Origin: Prinsepia uniflora | Lineage: Eukaryota > Streptophyta > Magnoliopsida > Rosales > Rosaceae | Length of the DNA stretch: 64,000 nt | Direction of reading: 5' to 3' | Assembly: GCA_032719365.1 (NCBI GenBank) | Contig: CM064867.1 | Coordinates: 69,376,136 to 69,440,135 of the forward strand | Shown here: piece by piece, positions 1 through 11,507 of the stretch | Position numbering within the stretch: position 1 is the stretch's first letter | Layout of the letters: each line of letters opens with the position of its first letter | Program-made: the position numbers and the translations under genes | Notes under the pieces: model-generated | Told to the model about the DNA's origin: nothing | Databases searched by the model: none | The model's input: only the letters and a program-made list of their open reading frames with translations

Positions 1-993
1 TTTGCACGTTTTTCGAGAAAAAAAACCGATTTTCAGATTTTGATGCTATATTTGAGAAATTCACCCTATAATTGTTTTCTGATGATGGTAAATGGGTTAT
101 GAAACATGGTTAGGGATTTCCTATGGTTTTTAGTATGGAAATGGATTTTCCGGATTTGGGTTCGGAATGTCGGTTCTGAATGCCGGAAGGGCTTCGAACC
201 GGGGATTTCGAATTCGGATTTGGCGATGGATTTTGAACTGGTTTTACACTGGATATGGATTGGATTTGCTGGATCTGGATATGGGTTTAAAGACCCGGAT
301 TGATATTGATGGGGGACGGGCCCGGATTGAGTTTAAAGACTCGGGAGTTTAAAGACTCGGATATTATGATATTACCCCCATAGGCCTATTGAGTTTAAAG
401 ACTCGGGAGTTTAAAGACTCGGATTGATATGTGAGGCCTGGTTGAGTTTAAAGACTCGGATAGGTCCAGCAGGTTTGATCGGGTTATACTTTGGTTTCTT
501 ATGATGTTTTATAGTGTATCTGTTTCTTATGGTATTTATAGTGTCTCTGTTTCTTATGATGTTTTTCATATTATGATTTTTCTATTACTCCATTGGCATG
601 CCTGGTTTTCAACCGGAGGGAATAAAGGATTTTATTTCCTTACGTTGATTTGTTGGTAAAACGGTTTTAAACTTTCATTCTTTTTGGTCCACTCACACCT
701 TTTGTTTTTAATTTTCCCTCCAGGTCGTGGTGATAGCGCCGGGGTGAACGTTGAGGCAGAGATCGAGGCATAGGGCTTCCGACGTTCTTCCGTTGCGGAC
801 TTAGACTTGTAGGACTTTTGGTGCCCATTTTGTAGAACTATGCTCTGACTTACTGTTGTATATATTTACTCCTTCGTCTGATGGTTATGCTTATAGTTGT
901 ATTAAGTTTCTTTTTGGTATTGTAAGTATGATTGTCAGACGGGAGCAGGGTTCATCCCGAGTATCGAGGTGATATTTGGGACGGGTCCTGACA
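1..993 (+). mobile_element. 3' part of a Ty3/Gypsy-type LTR, truncated by the window edge
   Basis: The stretch aligns by eye with the last kilobase of the LTR ending at 62393. Both share the phrase around 145-165, the block of GAGTTTAAAGACTCGG repeats, the GTCCACTCACA motif (687-697), the purine-rich GACGGGAGCAGGG and the terminal GGGTCCTGACA. The last base of the LTR is put at 993 by that CA end. No primer-binding site follows, so this is a solo LTR or a 3' LTR rather than a 5' LTR. The expected target-site duplication would be TTCTC (994-998), but its partner lies outside the window. No protein-coding gene is seen here. Confidence 0.8.
321..460 (+). repeat. Cluster of GAGTTTAAAGACTCGG short repeats inside the LTR
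   Basis: The 16-base motif GAGTTTAAAGACTCGG, or its half GAGTTTAAAGACTC, recurs several times within about 140 bp with variable spacers. The motif is itself a small hairpin, GAGT...ACTC around TTTAAAG. The same block recurs at 61624-61835 and, more degenerate, at 3790-4045, so it belongs to the LTR family. Confidence 0.85.
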
Positions 994-1524
994 TTCTCGC
1001 TTGTCAAAGTAATACCCGAGGCTTACTAAAAATCCATATAATTTCATATGTAAACCCCCTTAAACCTCGGAAGAGTAAACAAGAACTGAACACGCATCTC
1101 GAAGCTATAAAAGCCCAAAACTACCCTTAAATGAACTTCGATTGGCCTGAAACCACCACCATTTGATTAAGCTCATCAAAAACTTTCAAATGGGTCTAAA
1201 CCTACCTTAAGATTTATGCCCATGCGCCCTCACGAGTTGGTGGAAGATCGGTGGCCTTCCCCACGTGCATGACGTCCGCTGCTGATGTCAACCCTAACTG
1301 ATGTGTCACTTGACACGTGGCCCTAACAACTGAAAACCTCTATCGTGTGGCACACTATGTCGTCTCCCATGTGGGACCACTTGTTGCCTGCCACGTGGAA
1401 CTTAAAACTGCTAACGTGGCACCCTGCCACGTGGCCACTGATACCTACCATGTTGCACCACCTGTCACCTGCCATGTGGCACCTCTACCACGTGGCACCC
1501 GCCATGTATCATACTGACATCATA
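994..1524 (-). mobile_element. Minus-strand LTR fragment (lower-coordinate part)
   Basis: From 1008 on, this resembles 6915-7500 (CCCGAGG-CACTAAAAATC, CCCCTAAACCTC, CATGCTTCTCGAGG-like, then CCACGTGG-rich sequence). It is therefore the middle of a minus-strand LTR. It starts abruptly where the plus-strand LTR ends at 993 and is broken at 1524 by the solo LTR. It continues after the TCATA duplication at 4671. Many CCACGTGG/TGCCACGTGGC-like G-box palindromes occur at 1313-1505, a feature also seen at 7195-7500. No gene is visible. Confidence 0.65.
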
Positions 1525-4500
1525 TGTAACGATCTGTCTCGAAAATTGCGACTAGATTAGTGGTTAATGACGGATTAGTGAGATTAATCGGTGATTAGTT
1601 GGGTGATTTTGGACCGACGGTGCGAAATGACGATTTTACCCTTGGAATTGGGCGAAAGGTTGACTTTTGGTTCAAGCGGTCAAACGGACTTTGGACAGTG
1701 ATGTGACGTAGTTTGGGATGTTAGGAGTCCGTAGAAAAGTGGCACGTTGCATTCCGACATTCAAGGAAGAAGTTATGACGTTCGAAAGTTCGAGGGTATT
1801 TTGGTAATTTGGTTGAAATGGGGTAAACTGTTGACTTCTTATACGAAAAGTATTTTTCACTTTTTTTTAGGACCGTTAGTTAGGTCTCGATCCTCTGTGT
1901 ACAACGTTAGGCGGCATGTTATCATTGGACTTCGGATGGTTTAGTTATTGGTCTAAACGTGCGAGGGGCAAAATGGTAATTTTTCATTTAGGGGCATTTT
2001 GGTCATTTACTGCATTGGGATATGTGTCCAGTTAGAATTGGACACTTGGCTTGCCTGGGAAGTTGTGTCCACAATATTTTGGACACCTAGCTTGTCCTGG
2101 ATGGTTGTAGAAGCCTCAGAATGCTTTCAAATTTGTGCACGGTGTGTGTGTGGTTTAAAATAGTGGGAAACAGATGAGAGATTGAACTGTGAAAAACAAT
2201 CCAGATGAACACTGTGATCTTCATTAGCTGTGAGTGTTGTGTGAAGGAAAATGGATTGTTGAGATGAGACACGAGTGGTGGTGCCATCGTCGTGGATGGT
2301 GGTAGTGGATTTTGGGAGAAACAGACACTAGTGTAACCGTGAAATTCCAACTTCCCTAGTTCCCTCAAATCTCATCCTTTGCCCATGTTGTGTGAATAAA
2401 AGATGAACTTGATGTTGTGGAGAGTCTCCTGGTGGCCACGGTGAGGCATGACGGTGGCGGACGGCGGCAATTCCCGCGATATACTCTGTTTCGTTCAAAT
2501 GGAAATTGGACTTTTGGGGACAAGATGATCGTTTTGGTTACAAGGAGGAGGCTCGGGAGGGTCAAATAAGTCGATTGGGGCCAAGCTCAATGCTTCCCAT
2601 GGAACTCAAAACGTGATAAGTTTCCTCCAAAAATGGTGACTTGGGATTTAGACGTTGTTAATCGATAGTGTTAATGGGGAGTTGTTTCTGGAGGTCCTAA
2701 GGAACGTTTGGAACTGGAACCACGGCCAACGGTGTTCGGAATCACACGAACATAGGGAAGTAAGATTGGATTTGATCCTTGGTTTAGGAGGTAAGTTCTC
2801 GACTTATTTTTCATGTTTGGACCTTATAGATCGACTAGAAATACTGAGACGAAGCTAATAGGATGAAAAGAATTGAACTTGGACTGAAATTGGACCCTGA
2901 ACCGTGGACGCCGGTTCAGTTGGACCGGACCAGTTCGAGCCCAGTTCACACGAGGTTGAAGACAACCTCTGCTGGCACGTGAGGCCCATGCACAGCCCCT
3001 TTGGGTGGCACGTGTGGGCGTGTGGCACACCTTTTGAGGAAGGTTCCAACATGACTTCTAAAGTATTCGATGTAACAAACATTTTGGGACTGGTTTCAAG
3101 TCGATCGGACATCGTCTCGATATATTTCGGGATGTCCAAAGGTTTTAAGGCTAGGTTAAAAATAGTTAAAAATTCGGGTAAATTACGGGGCTTTAGTAGA
3201 AGCTGAATGAAGTAGTTAGTGACCTTATTATGGGATTTGGACAGGTTTGGGAAAGCCGGTGATAGTGGATTAGCCGGAAAAGCGTAATTACAGGCGTATT
3301 GAGGCGGCGACGCTAATGGTCTGTGAGTGGACTTTGCTTTCTAACTTATGATGCATGCATAAATGTTTTATATGTTTTCTCGCTGTGATTTCTATGTTTG
3401 TGATTTGATATTGATGATTTACGATTTTGCACGTATTTCGTGATCATTACGTATTTTCTTGTTTTACGAGCTTACGATTTATGTTGTGATTTGACCATGG
3501 TTTTGATGATTCGATTTTGGTGATGTGATATTGGGCTTTTAACTATGATTTGATTTCAATGATTTATCATGGATTTTGGGAGAAGTGCTTTCGGGATTGA
3601 AGTCCTATTCATAAAAGTGATTTCGATAAATGTGATTTCGGGTTTTGGAATCAGATTTCAGAAATATGATTCTTGATTCGGTTTTGGAGCTTGAAAGTGA
3701 ATTTCTAGATTTGGGTTCAGAATGATGATTCCGGATGCTAGCTTACGGTATCATAATTGCGAATTCGGATATGGATTTTCTATGATTTTCACTCGGTTTT
3801 GGGTTTAAAGACCCGTTGAAACTTGGTTTTGGGTTTAATGACCCGGATATGGCTGGATCTGATTTTCAGTTTAAAGAATCGGTTGATTGATGATAGGGGA
3901 GGGCCTTGGATTGATATGTTTTGAGTTTAAAGACTCGGTTATTGTGATATCCCCCGAGGCCTGTTGATTGTATTTTGAGTTTAAAGACTCGTTGATATCC
4001 CGGGAAGGCCTGATTATGCGCATGTGTTTTGAGTTTAAAGACTCGACGTGCTTGAGATCCAGCAAATTGATTGATTATGATTTTCTATTGATTTTTCACT
4101 TGTTTTCAAATGTTTTGGGCAATGGGCCGGATGATTTGGATTTTTTTGGATTTTGTGGATTTTGGGCTGAGTTCCCATACTTTGATGAGGATTTATGATT
4201 TTGGGTTAAGGCCCTGGATTTGAGTTACGGATTTGAGAAAAAGAAATGATTCCGATTTTCATTGATGGTTTTCTTATCTTGGATATGAAATGGTTTTATG
4301 ACAAGGTTTTCATATGCATGCATTGGTTTTTGCGTGGAGGGTATAAATGTACTTTTCTATAACCTGTTTTCAAAACGTATTATTTATTTTTGACCACTCA
4401 CAGTCTTTTATGTTTTCGATACTCTCCAAGTTTGATGCGGTGCGCGCTATTGTTAGAGAGACGGAGACAGCACACACGGGATCGACAGTAGATTCTGCGC

Positions 4501-4665
4501 GCTCTGGGAAGTCCGGAAATTTTTGGACGGTTCGTTTGGGAATCTCTTGTCCGGCTTACATGTTACGTGGAGGTTCGACGTCGATTTAGCCTTTATGTCA
4601 CATGTAAGATCGACGGGAGCATGGCTTATCCCTTAATCCCGGGGGATTGGGGGTAGGTTGTGTCA
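1525..4665 (+). mobile_element. Complete solo LTR (Ty3/Gypsy-type), TSD TCATA
   Basis: It begins TGTAACGATCTGTCTCG and ends GGTTGTGTCA, giving TG...CA termini and a length of 3,141 bp. The five bases before it (1520-1524, TCATA) are repeated exactly after it (4666-4670). The flanks join into one continuous minus-strand LTR when it is removed, so this is an insertion later reduced to a solo LTR by LTR-LTR recombination. Inside are the family's landmarks: CTGTGAGTGGAC (3321-3332), GACCACTCACAG (4392-4403), a TATA-like GGGTATAAATG (about 4339) and GAGTTTAAAGACTCG repeats (3905-4045). No coding region is recognisable. Confidence 0.9.
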
Positions 4666-4670
4666 TCATA

Positions 4671-5100
4671 AAGGCGTCACTTGGTGAAATCATCAAAACG
4701 TCATGCTGACATCACTCCTCACTGGAGAAGAATGCTGCGTCGTGGCCACCACCATTGGTTGATCAGAATCCGCCATTAAAGGTCCTAACTTTGAACATCC
4801 ATATCTCTCTCATTTCTTAACCATATTTAAAATATTTCTACTCGATCCCCGTAATCCAAATCCAAGCCTAGAATTTAGAAACGTTACCTGGATTCCATGA
4901 TATAAGCCTCCAAAGTTTCAGGTCTTCTTCCTTTTCTCACACCTCGTGTTTCCAACATCCTCACCCTACAACCTTAAGCTTATTTTGATTTTGAGGGCCC
5001 CTAGAAACTGATTCTAGCCCTAGTTCACTTCAAAAATGTCTCAAATACAAGATGGAAAGGTTGGGTGATAATGTGTGTGTATGGTTGTTTGCACGGGAAA

Positions 5101-5156
<56 letters not shown>

Positions 5157-5363
5157 GATAAGGATTCCACTCAAATGAACCCCAAACAATCACTATAAAA
5201 ATATCATACTTTATCCCTTTCCTAAGTTTTCCATCCCCAAATTAGAAAGTTAAGCATGTACCGAAGGGAAAAATGGTCAATGTGCTAAATTAATTTGTAA
5301 ACAATCATGGAAAAAATCACAAAAAATCCTGTTAAACACATAATTAAGATTCGAGTCGTAAAA
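4671..5363 (-). mobile_element. Minus-strand LTR, 5' (high-coordinate) part, 3' LTR of a decayed gypsy element
   Basis: This continues 994-1524 after removal of the solo LTR. Its high-coordinate end is a degenerate form of CGGGTCGTTACA (the reverse complement of the LTR start TGTAACGACCCG), read here as CGAGTCGTAAAA near 5352-5363. It is followed directly by a polypurine tract and pol sequence on the same strand, which identifies it as the 3' LTR of a minus-strand element. It contains an AG microsatellite. No gene is seen. Confidence 0.7.
5099..5153. repeat. (AG)n microsatellite
   Basis: About 55 bp of almost uninterrupted AG dinucleotides, with one AAAG interruption near 5115, inside the minus-strand LTR remnant. 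Confidence 0.97.
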
Positions 5364-5704
5364 ATCTACCCCCTTAAAGAAAATTTTGTCCTCAAAATTC
5401 GTTCCTGCCACTGGAAAAGCTGTGGATACTGATCCCGCATCAATGCCTCGGGTCCCACATGACCTTCTCCACGTTGAAATTCCTCCAGAGAACCTTAACC
5501 AATGGAATAGTCTTTCCATGAAGCACCTTGTCCTTTTGGTTCAGGATCATAACCGGTTGCTCCTCATAGCTCAGATCCTCCTTGAGGCCGACATGTTGCT
5601 CCCTTAGCACATGCGACCCATCGAATAAATACTTCCAGAGCATAAATATGTGGAACACATTGTGGATTCGATAAGTTCTAAGGGATATACAAGCCGACAA
5701 GCCA
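5364..5704 (-). pseudogene. 3' end of a Ty3/Gypsy pol (integrase C-terminal tail) with polypurine tract, frameshifted
   Basis: Read on the minus strand from 5700 to 5440, the sequence encodes RIHNVFHIFML, then SHVLREQ, then YEEQPVMIL, then KTIPLVKVLWRN. This is the characteristic order of the C-terminal region of plant gypsy integrases (normally IHNVFHVSML, YEEQPV, IPLVKVLWRNH, then W-E and MRxxYPxLF). The frame stops after MWDPRH, but the expected tail MRDQYPQLF is present just downstream in another frame (about 5380-5440), so one frameshift near 5445 breaks the gene. A polypurine tract follows (reverse complement of 5364-5374, AAGGGGGTAGA) next to the 3' LTR. The remainder of pol is missing because another LTR was inserted at 5705. 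It is a dead relic. Confidence 0.85.
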
Positions 5705-7851
5705 CCTCAGGATTAACGTGGGATGACCTGCTCCCGTCCAACATCCCATGTCAGACTAGGGATACTACCGTGACCCACTCGGTGTTTCTAGAGTACGCAG
5801 CATCATGTGATGCCTCAGTCTTTACTACAGTCTGCATCTACGATCAACCTGAAGGGTACCAAAAAAACATTTAAAAATTGTGAGTGGAAAAAATAAGCAT
5901 TTTCAAATACATTTTGGGAAAATACATTTATACCCTCAAATTAAAAGCATGCATGCATCAGAAAACATGAAATCTCAAATGCTTTCTTAAAATCAAATCA
6001 TATTTCTTTTCAAACCAAAATATGTGAAAACATATGGACATAAAGCAATAATTGAAAACGTGACCAATCCTCATGTCCCACATCTGTCTCATCTCATAAC
6101 ATCGTCAATAACGTCATCCGTACAACGTGTACAAATAAGCTCCAAGAAAGCTCACGTCCGAGCACGTCGCCGTGAACAAATCTACTGCCGACGTTCAAAT
6201 CGTGGTGAACAAATCCACGATCGATGCCATACATAAGCACTCTTGAGCTAAGCCTCCCACTGCTGCTCGTCAACAGGCAGTGCATCGTGACCTCTTTGGG
6301 GAGGGACACAGCGGATCCCAGAGGTGAGCAACATATCATAGGGACTTCTCTTACGGAAAAAAATCACTACCGAAGGCCCTCTTTGGGGAAACAAATTCAC
6401 AACCGGAGTCACATCAATATCACAGAGGATGGTCTAGGTGGAAACAGTTGAAATACGTTTTCATAAACAGTTGTATTTCAAATCAAATCAATCGTTTCAC
6501 GTAGGGTCTCAGCCCAAAACATAGTTTCCACCAAAATCTCAAAAATTCATTTCAAAAGCATTTATCTCAAAACCATCGTAAAAAAAATCTCCAGAATTCA
6601 TTTCACAATACCCAAAATCATTTCATTAACCAATTGGGTCTCAAGCCCAAAATGTCATTTTCACGAAAATCCGTAAAATCTTTAAGATCTCGATATTCCA
6701 ATCCACAATTCATCATTTAAAGTATAATGAAAACCTTTCATTTCCAAACCATCATTCAAATCACTATGTAATCATTGCATTTCTAAAGCATTTAAAAAAT
6801 TTATGCATGCACCATATTTGTAAACAACTATCCACTAATACACGGTCCACGCTGTGCACTCAAAACCAGCACCGTAAGCCAATTCGAAGCCTTGGAAACG
6901 TCCGGGCCTATTCAAATCACACCCGAGGGTCACTAAAAATCTATCCAAGTCCATATCAGAAATCCCCTAAACCTCCGGAATAGGATACCTGTCCCAAACA
7001 TGCTTCTCGAGGAGAAAAACCTCTCAAACACCCATCAAACGATCTTTGATCGAGCTGAAACCACTACCATGGGATTGAGAACGTCAAAAACTTTCGAACA
7101 AGATAGGCTTCACCTCGAAATTTATGCCCACGCGCCCTCACGCATCAGTCAAAGTTAGATCAACAAAAGTCAACTAGTCAACGCTGAAGTAGCACCCCCT
7201 GCCATGTGTCACTAACACCCTCTGACATGTAGCACCTTGACATCTCTGACATGTTACAACGTGGCACCACTTGTCTGTTCCACGTGGTCTGACAGTGCTG
7301 ACGTGGACTTACCATGGCATTTGACATGTCAGCCTGACAATCTGATAACTCTCTGACTCTTTGCCACATGGCCCCACGTCAGTGGTCCACATCCTCTAAC
7401 AGTGTTTATGTGGACTTCCACGTCGACGCTGACTCAGCCTAACACCTTGCCACATGTCACCACTTGGTTGGCCACCTGGCTTGCCACGTCATCGTCGTTA
7501 ACCTCTAGCCAGGTCGACCATTTCCACTGTAACGGGTCGTTCGACCCGTATTCATGACCCAGTCGTAACTCAGCCATTTCTCAGCCAAAACTGACTATAA
7601 TGATCGTCTTCCTCCAAGGAAGAGATACCTGAGCTCAAAACAAGAAGAAAGTACCTTGATTTTCTTGACCAAGCTCAAAGCTTCATAGCCAACCTTCAAA
7701 TCCGTCTTTTGGCCAGTCTAACCGTCCATTCCTCTTCATTTTCGTCCCTGTAACTTGACCCAATCTCAAAGAACAAAACCATGGCTTCAGTTTCCTAATC
7801 TAATGACCCATAAGCCAAAACTCATAAATTCTACACGCGGCTTACCTTTTT
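5705..7851 (-). mobile_element. Second minus-strand LTR, lower-coordinate part
   Basis: The start is placed where pol homology stops and a degenerate TGTCAGGATT-like end is followed by CTGCTCCCGTC and CAGACTAGGG. This is the reverse complement of the family's GACGGGAGCAG...CCTGACA 3' end. The rest carries GGGTCTCAGCCC-type hairpin motifs (6502, 6637), CCACGTGG-rich sequence (7195-7500) and the conserved TGTGAGTGG (about 5879). It is split at 7851 by a solo LTR and resumes at 10944. No host gene is visible. Confidence 0.7.
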
Positions 7852-10800
7852 TGACACGACCCATCCCAATCCCCCCGGGATTACCATGGAATGTGACGTG
7901 CTCCCGTCTGACAAGAGGCGTCAGACAAGGGATAACCGATTGCCTTTGCCCAAACGGGCTTCCAGAGTGCATAAGGATCGATGGAGGAGGTGTATGATGT
8001 CCAAGTCTCTACTGCAGTCGCATCCGGAATCAACCTGAAGGGCATTAAAAACAAAAGCTGTGAGTGGACGAAAATAAACAAGGCTGTTTAAAACATTTAT
8101 AAGACATTTATGCCCCTCAATAAAACCATATGCATGCGCCAAAAACCAATGATCACACATTTATTTAGAAATAACCATTAGGGCCTTAGCCCGGAAACCA
8201 AAGCGTAGTTTCAATTTCCAAAAGTCAATCCAAGAGTTATTTCATAAATCCAGTAATATGAACCATAAGGCATATAATATAAACCATAACCATAATTTTA
8301 GCCACTACACTATACACTCCAATCCGACATCCCTGATGTCTGACGTCCCTGACGTCAATAAGGTCACAATCACAAGGCTACGCGTGCCACTCGGGTCTCA
8401 ATTTCCGAGTTCAATCCCCGAACCCCGTTCGGGTACAGCATCCCTGATGCTTAGCGTCATAGACGCTGGACGTACTAGACGTCCGTGACCTCTCCGGGGT
8501 ACCTCATCCGGAGGAGACAGTATCATATGGAAGGATCTATACAGTGCAGTACTAAATACATTTTATCGATATCCACATGCAAAACATATAGGTATACATA
8601 GGTAAAATCCGAACCGATCGTTACATTTCATCAAACGGGTCTCATGCCCAAATACCGTGAAACGTGCCATGACCGAAACATCATCAAAACCATTTATAGA
8701 TTCCAGCATGTGAACATATATAAAATGTAAACCAGGAAACATTTATTCAATTCCATTTTAGGGTCCCCGACCCGCAATCACATGTAGAAATCAACTGGGC
8801 CCCTGGCCCAATTTCTCAAGTTAACTGGGCCCCTGGCCCGATCCACATGTTAACTGGGCCCCTGGCCCGATTTCATAGTTCAACTGGGCCCCTGGCCCGA
8901 TTTTACATTATTCAAGTTCGTAACTGTTTCATGAAATCATATCCAACCATATTTATGGAAATCGGTGCAAATCCAGAAAACCTCGATTTACGTGCAAATA
9001 CGTAATTCACCTCGAAATACGTGAAATCATTTTAAATTCACTGATATCCAAAGTAAATCATTTAATCATAAGTATAAAAATCATAAAACAGTTATGCATG
9101 CATCGAATTTATGAAACCAATGTCCACTCACAGACCGTTTAACCGAGCGCCTCGATACGCGTGCCATAGGCCTTCCCGGGCCACACCACTATCACCGGGA
9201 CTCCCAATCCTGTCCAAATCACATTAGAGGATTACTAACCTCATCATTAACATCCTATTCAAGTCCCGTAATTTTCCCGAATTTTTAAGTATTATTAAAT
9301 TGGATTTAAAACCTTCGGACATCCCGAACAATATCGAGATGGTGTCCGATCGACACGAAACCAATCCCAAAATGTCCGTTACATCGAATAAATTAAAAGT
9401 CATGTTGACCTCACCTCAAGATTCATGCCCACGCGCCGTCACGCGCCGCCGTGAGTGGCTGCGCGTGACACCCACGCGCCTGCTACAGTGTCACCAGCCC
9501 AACCCGTTTGTCTGGTAAACGGGTCCAATTAACCCGCGAGATGACCCGATTCCAATCCTATCAATTCGACCCAAATTACAACAATTGATCATTCATTTAG
9601 TTTCGTTCTTAGTTCAATTACAGGTCTGTAACATCAATTACACGATAACTTACCCAAATTCCCACGATTTGATGATGAACACCAAGAACACTCCGGTTAC
9701 TGTTCGTTCATGGAATTCCTTCAATTCCAATTGTTTTCCTTAAATTGATTCAACCAGAAGCTTCCATGGACTCCGTTAAGCATTTCCCCCAACTCAGTTG
9801 CTTCAATCCTGCGCTCAATCGTCACGACTCAAGCTCGAACACCGTCACTGTTCAACCATGGAGTTCTGTCAACCATAGCCGTTTTCTTTCAATTGACGAA
9901 CCCAGAAGCATCGTGGGATCATGAGAAGTAGTTTCCCCACCTCAATTCCGTCGTCTAAACACTCCACGATCATGACTCAACCTCGATTTTCTTCCTCTGT
10001 CACCAAGCTCGATCAGAGCCAAAACGGCACCAATTCATCTCGTTTCTTCGACAATTATGATCGTTGTGATCCCAGGAAGCTGAATGTGAGCTCAATTGCG
10101 ATCCTCACGGCCTAATTCTCCCAATTCGAATTTTCCCTCTAATTTTCCCGAAATCCAAAATCCAAAATTCAACACTCTCACAACCCCTCGTGTTTCCCCG
10201 TTAATTCACTCATCTTAGTCTCTCAGTTTTCTCTCAGGAACGGCAGAGAGAGGGAGCCAATTCTCCCAATCTGATTCCCCCAATTTTGTGCACGGTTTAG
10301 GAACAAAGAAGAGGAAATGAGGGAGAAAATGGAGGAAATGATGAAGGATAAATGATGATGTTGTAATGATGGTGTTGGGAGGGAAACATGGATCAGAATT
10401 CAGGGGATGGGTGACACTTGTCACTCATCCAGGTGTGCACAGTCATCGATTACTATTCACTATTATATTACTATTTTAATCTGAGCCTCGGTTAGTTAGT
10501 TCGTTTCCTTGACCATAACGTCGTCGTCGAATCTCTGATTTCGGCATGCCGCCTGTCGTTGGATTCGTATCGACGATACCTACGTAACGGTCCTTGGCCC
10601 TCGTCCATCGGACCTCCCGGTCAAAAAGTCAACATTTGGCCCCTATTACTCGAAATTACCAAAATACCCCTCAACTTCCGAACACCACAACTTTCTCTAC
10701 GAATGTCGGAATCGAACGTGCCACCTGTCTATGAACTCGTGACATCCCGAACTACGTCACGGTTATCGGTCAAAGTCCGTTTGACCGCCCGATCCAAAAG

Positions 10801-10938
10801 TCAACATTTTGCCCACGACTAGGGGCAAAACGGTCATTTTACACATTTTGTCCGATTTCGACCCACTAACCACCGATCAACCTCACTAAACTAGATTAGT
10901 CACCAAACTTATCCCGGAATTCGATACGGGTCGTTACA
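7852..10938 (-). mobile_element. Complete minus-strand solo LTR, TSD TTTTT
   Basis: It begins TGACACGACCC, the reverse complement of a GGGTCGTGTCA end, and ends CGGGTCGTTACA, the reverse complement of TGTAACGACCCG. The length is 3,087 bp. TTTTT precedes it (7847-7851) and follows it (10939-10943); the flanks rejoin as CTTACC-TTTTT-CTTGGG. Landmarks on this strand are CTGTGAGTGGAC (8058-8069), GTCCACTCACAG (9122-9133), a block of GGGCCCCTGGCCC hairpins (8796-8900) and the palindrome ATGCATGCAT near 9094. The TSD is a homopolymer, so it is weaker evidence than the other two, but both termini fit the family precisely. Confidence 0.87.
8796..8900. repeat. Four-copy minisatellite AACTGGGCCCCTGGCCCGA
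   Basis: Four copies of a 19-base core (AACTGGGCCCCTGGCCCGA, first copy ending AA) are separated by short AT-rich spacers of roughly 10-12 bases. The core contains GGGCC-CCT-GGCCC, a perfect 5-bp inverted repeat. It occupies the same relative place in this LTR as the ATGACCCAGTT repeats at 14690-14950 do in another copy. Confidence 0.9.
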
Positions 10939-10943
10939 TTTTT

Positions 10944-11507
10944 CTTGGGTTTCACGACCAGCCACCTTGGCTTCGCCTTCCTTTGTCACTCTCCCTCTCT
11001 TAGCCGCTCACCCTCACATCTTTTCACACTCTGTTTCTCTCAAACCAAAACAAAATGGAGAAGAATGATAGAAATTGTGGGGTGGGGTTTTCAGGTAGAA
11101 TGTAGAAGAAAGCAAAATGAAATGCATGAATGTGGGTTGTGGACCAAAGGATGGGTGACACTTGTCACTCATCTATTGGTCCAGAACTAGATATTTTGGG
11201 CCCACTAACGCACAAATAAAAGTCAACTTGCCTCGTAAAATGTACCCCAATAAAATCCAATCAAATCTTCTGTGACCTGTAACTTTCTAGTATGACGTCC
11301 AAATTTGACGTGCCACATTTCTACATGATCGTAGTCCCTCGATCTACCTAATGGACCTCGGTCCACGTACTAATGACCTCCCGGGTTAAAAGTCAATATT
11401 TTTCCCTTCTAGGGGTAAAATTATCTTTTTACCTCAATCGTCCGATAATCCACGTTTAATCCTTGATTAACCTCGATAATCACAAAATTTCAAGACGGGT
11501 CGTTACA
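10944..11507 (-). mobile_element. Second minus-strand LTR, high-coordinate end
   Basis: This is the continuation of 5705-7851 after the solo LTR. It ends in GACGGGTCGTTACA (11494-11507), the reverse complement of TGTAACGACCCGTC, so the LTR start is well fixed. The next bases (11508-11535) read, on the minus strand, like the PPT-proximal phrase TTTGAGGACGAAATTCTTT, so this is the 3' LTR of a minus-strand element whose inner part lay at higher coordinates. Confidence 0.8.

Noticed and set aside
321..460. CRISPR-like array from the regularly recurring GAGTTTAAAGACTCGG
   Set aside because: Spacer lengths are irregular and contain the same words, there are no cas genes, and the block belongs to a plant LTR.
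9921..10115. Short plus ORF with Ser/Thr-rich product in the minus-strand LTR
   Set aside because: There is no homology or signal and it is in LTR sequence read antisense; such ORFs are expected by chance.
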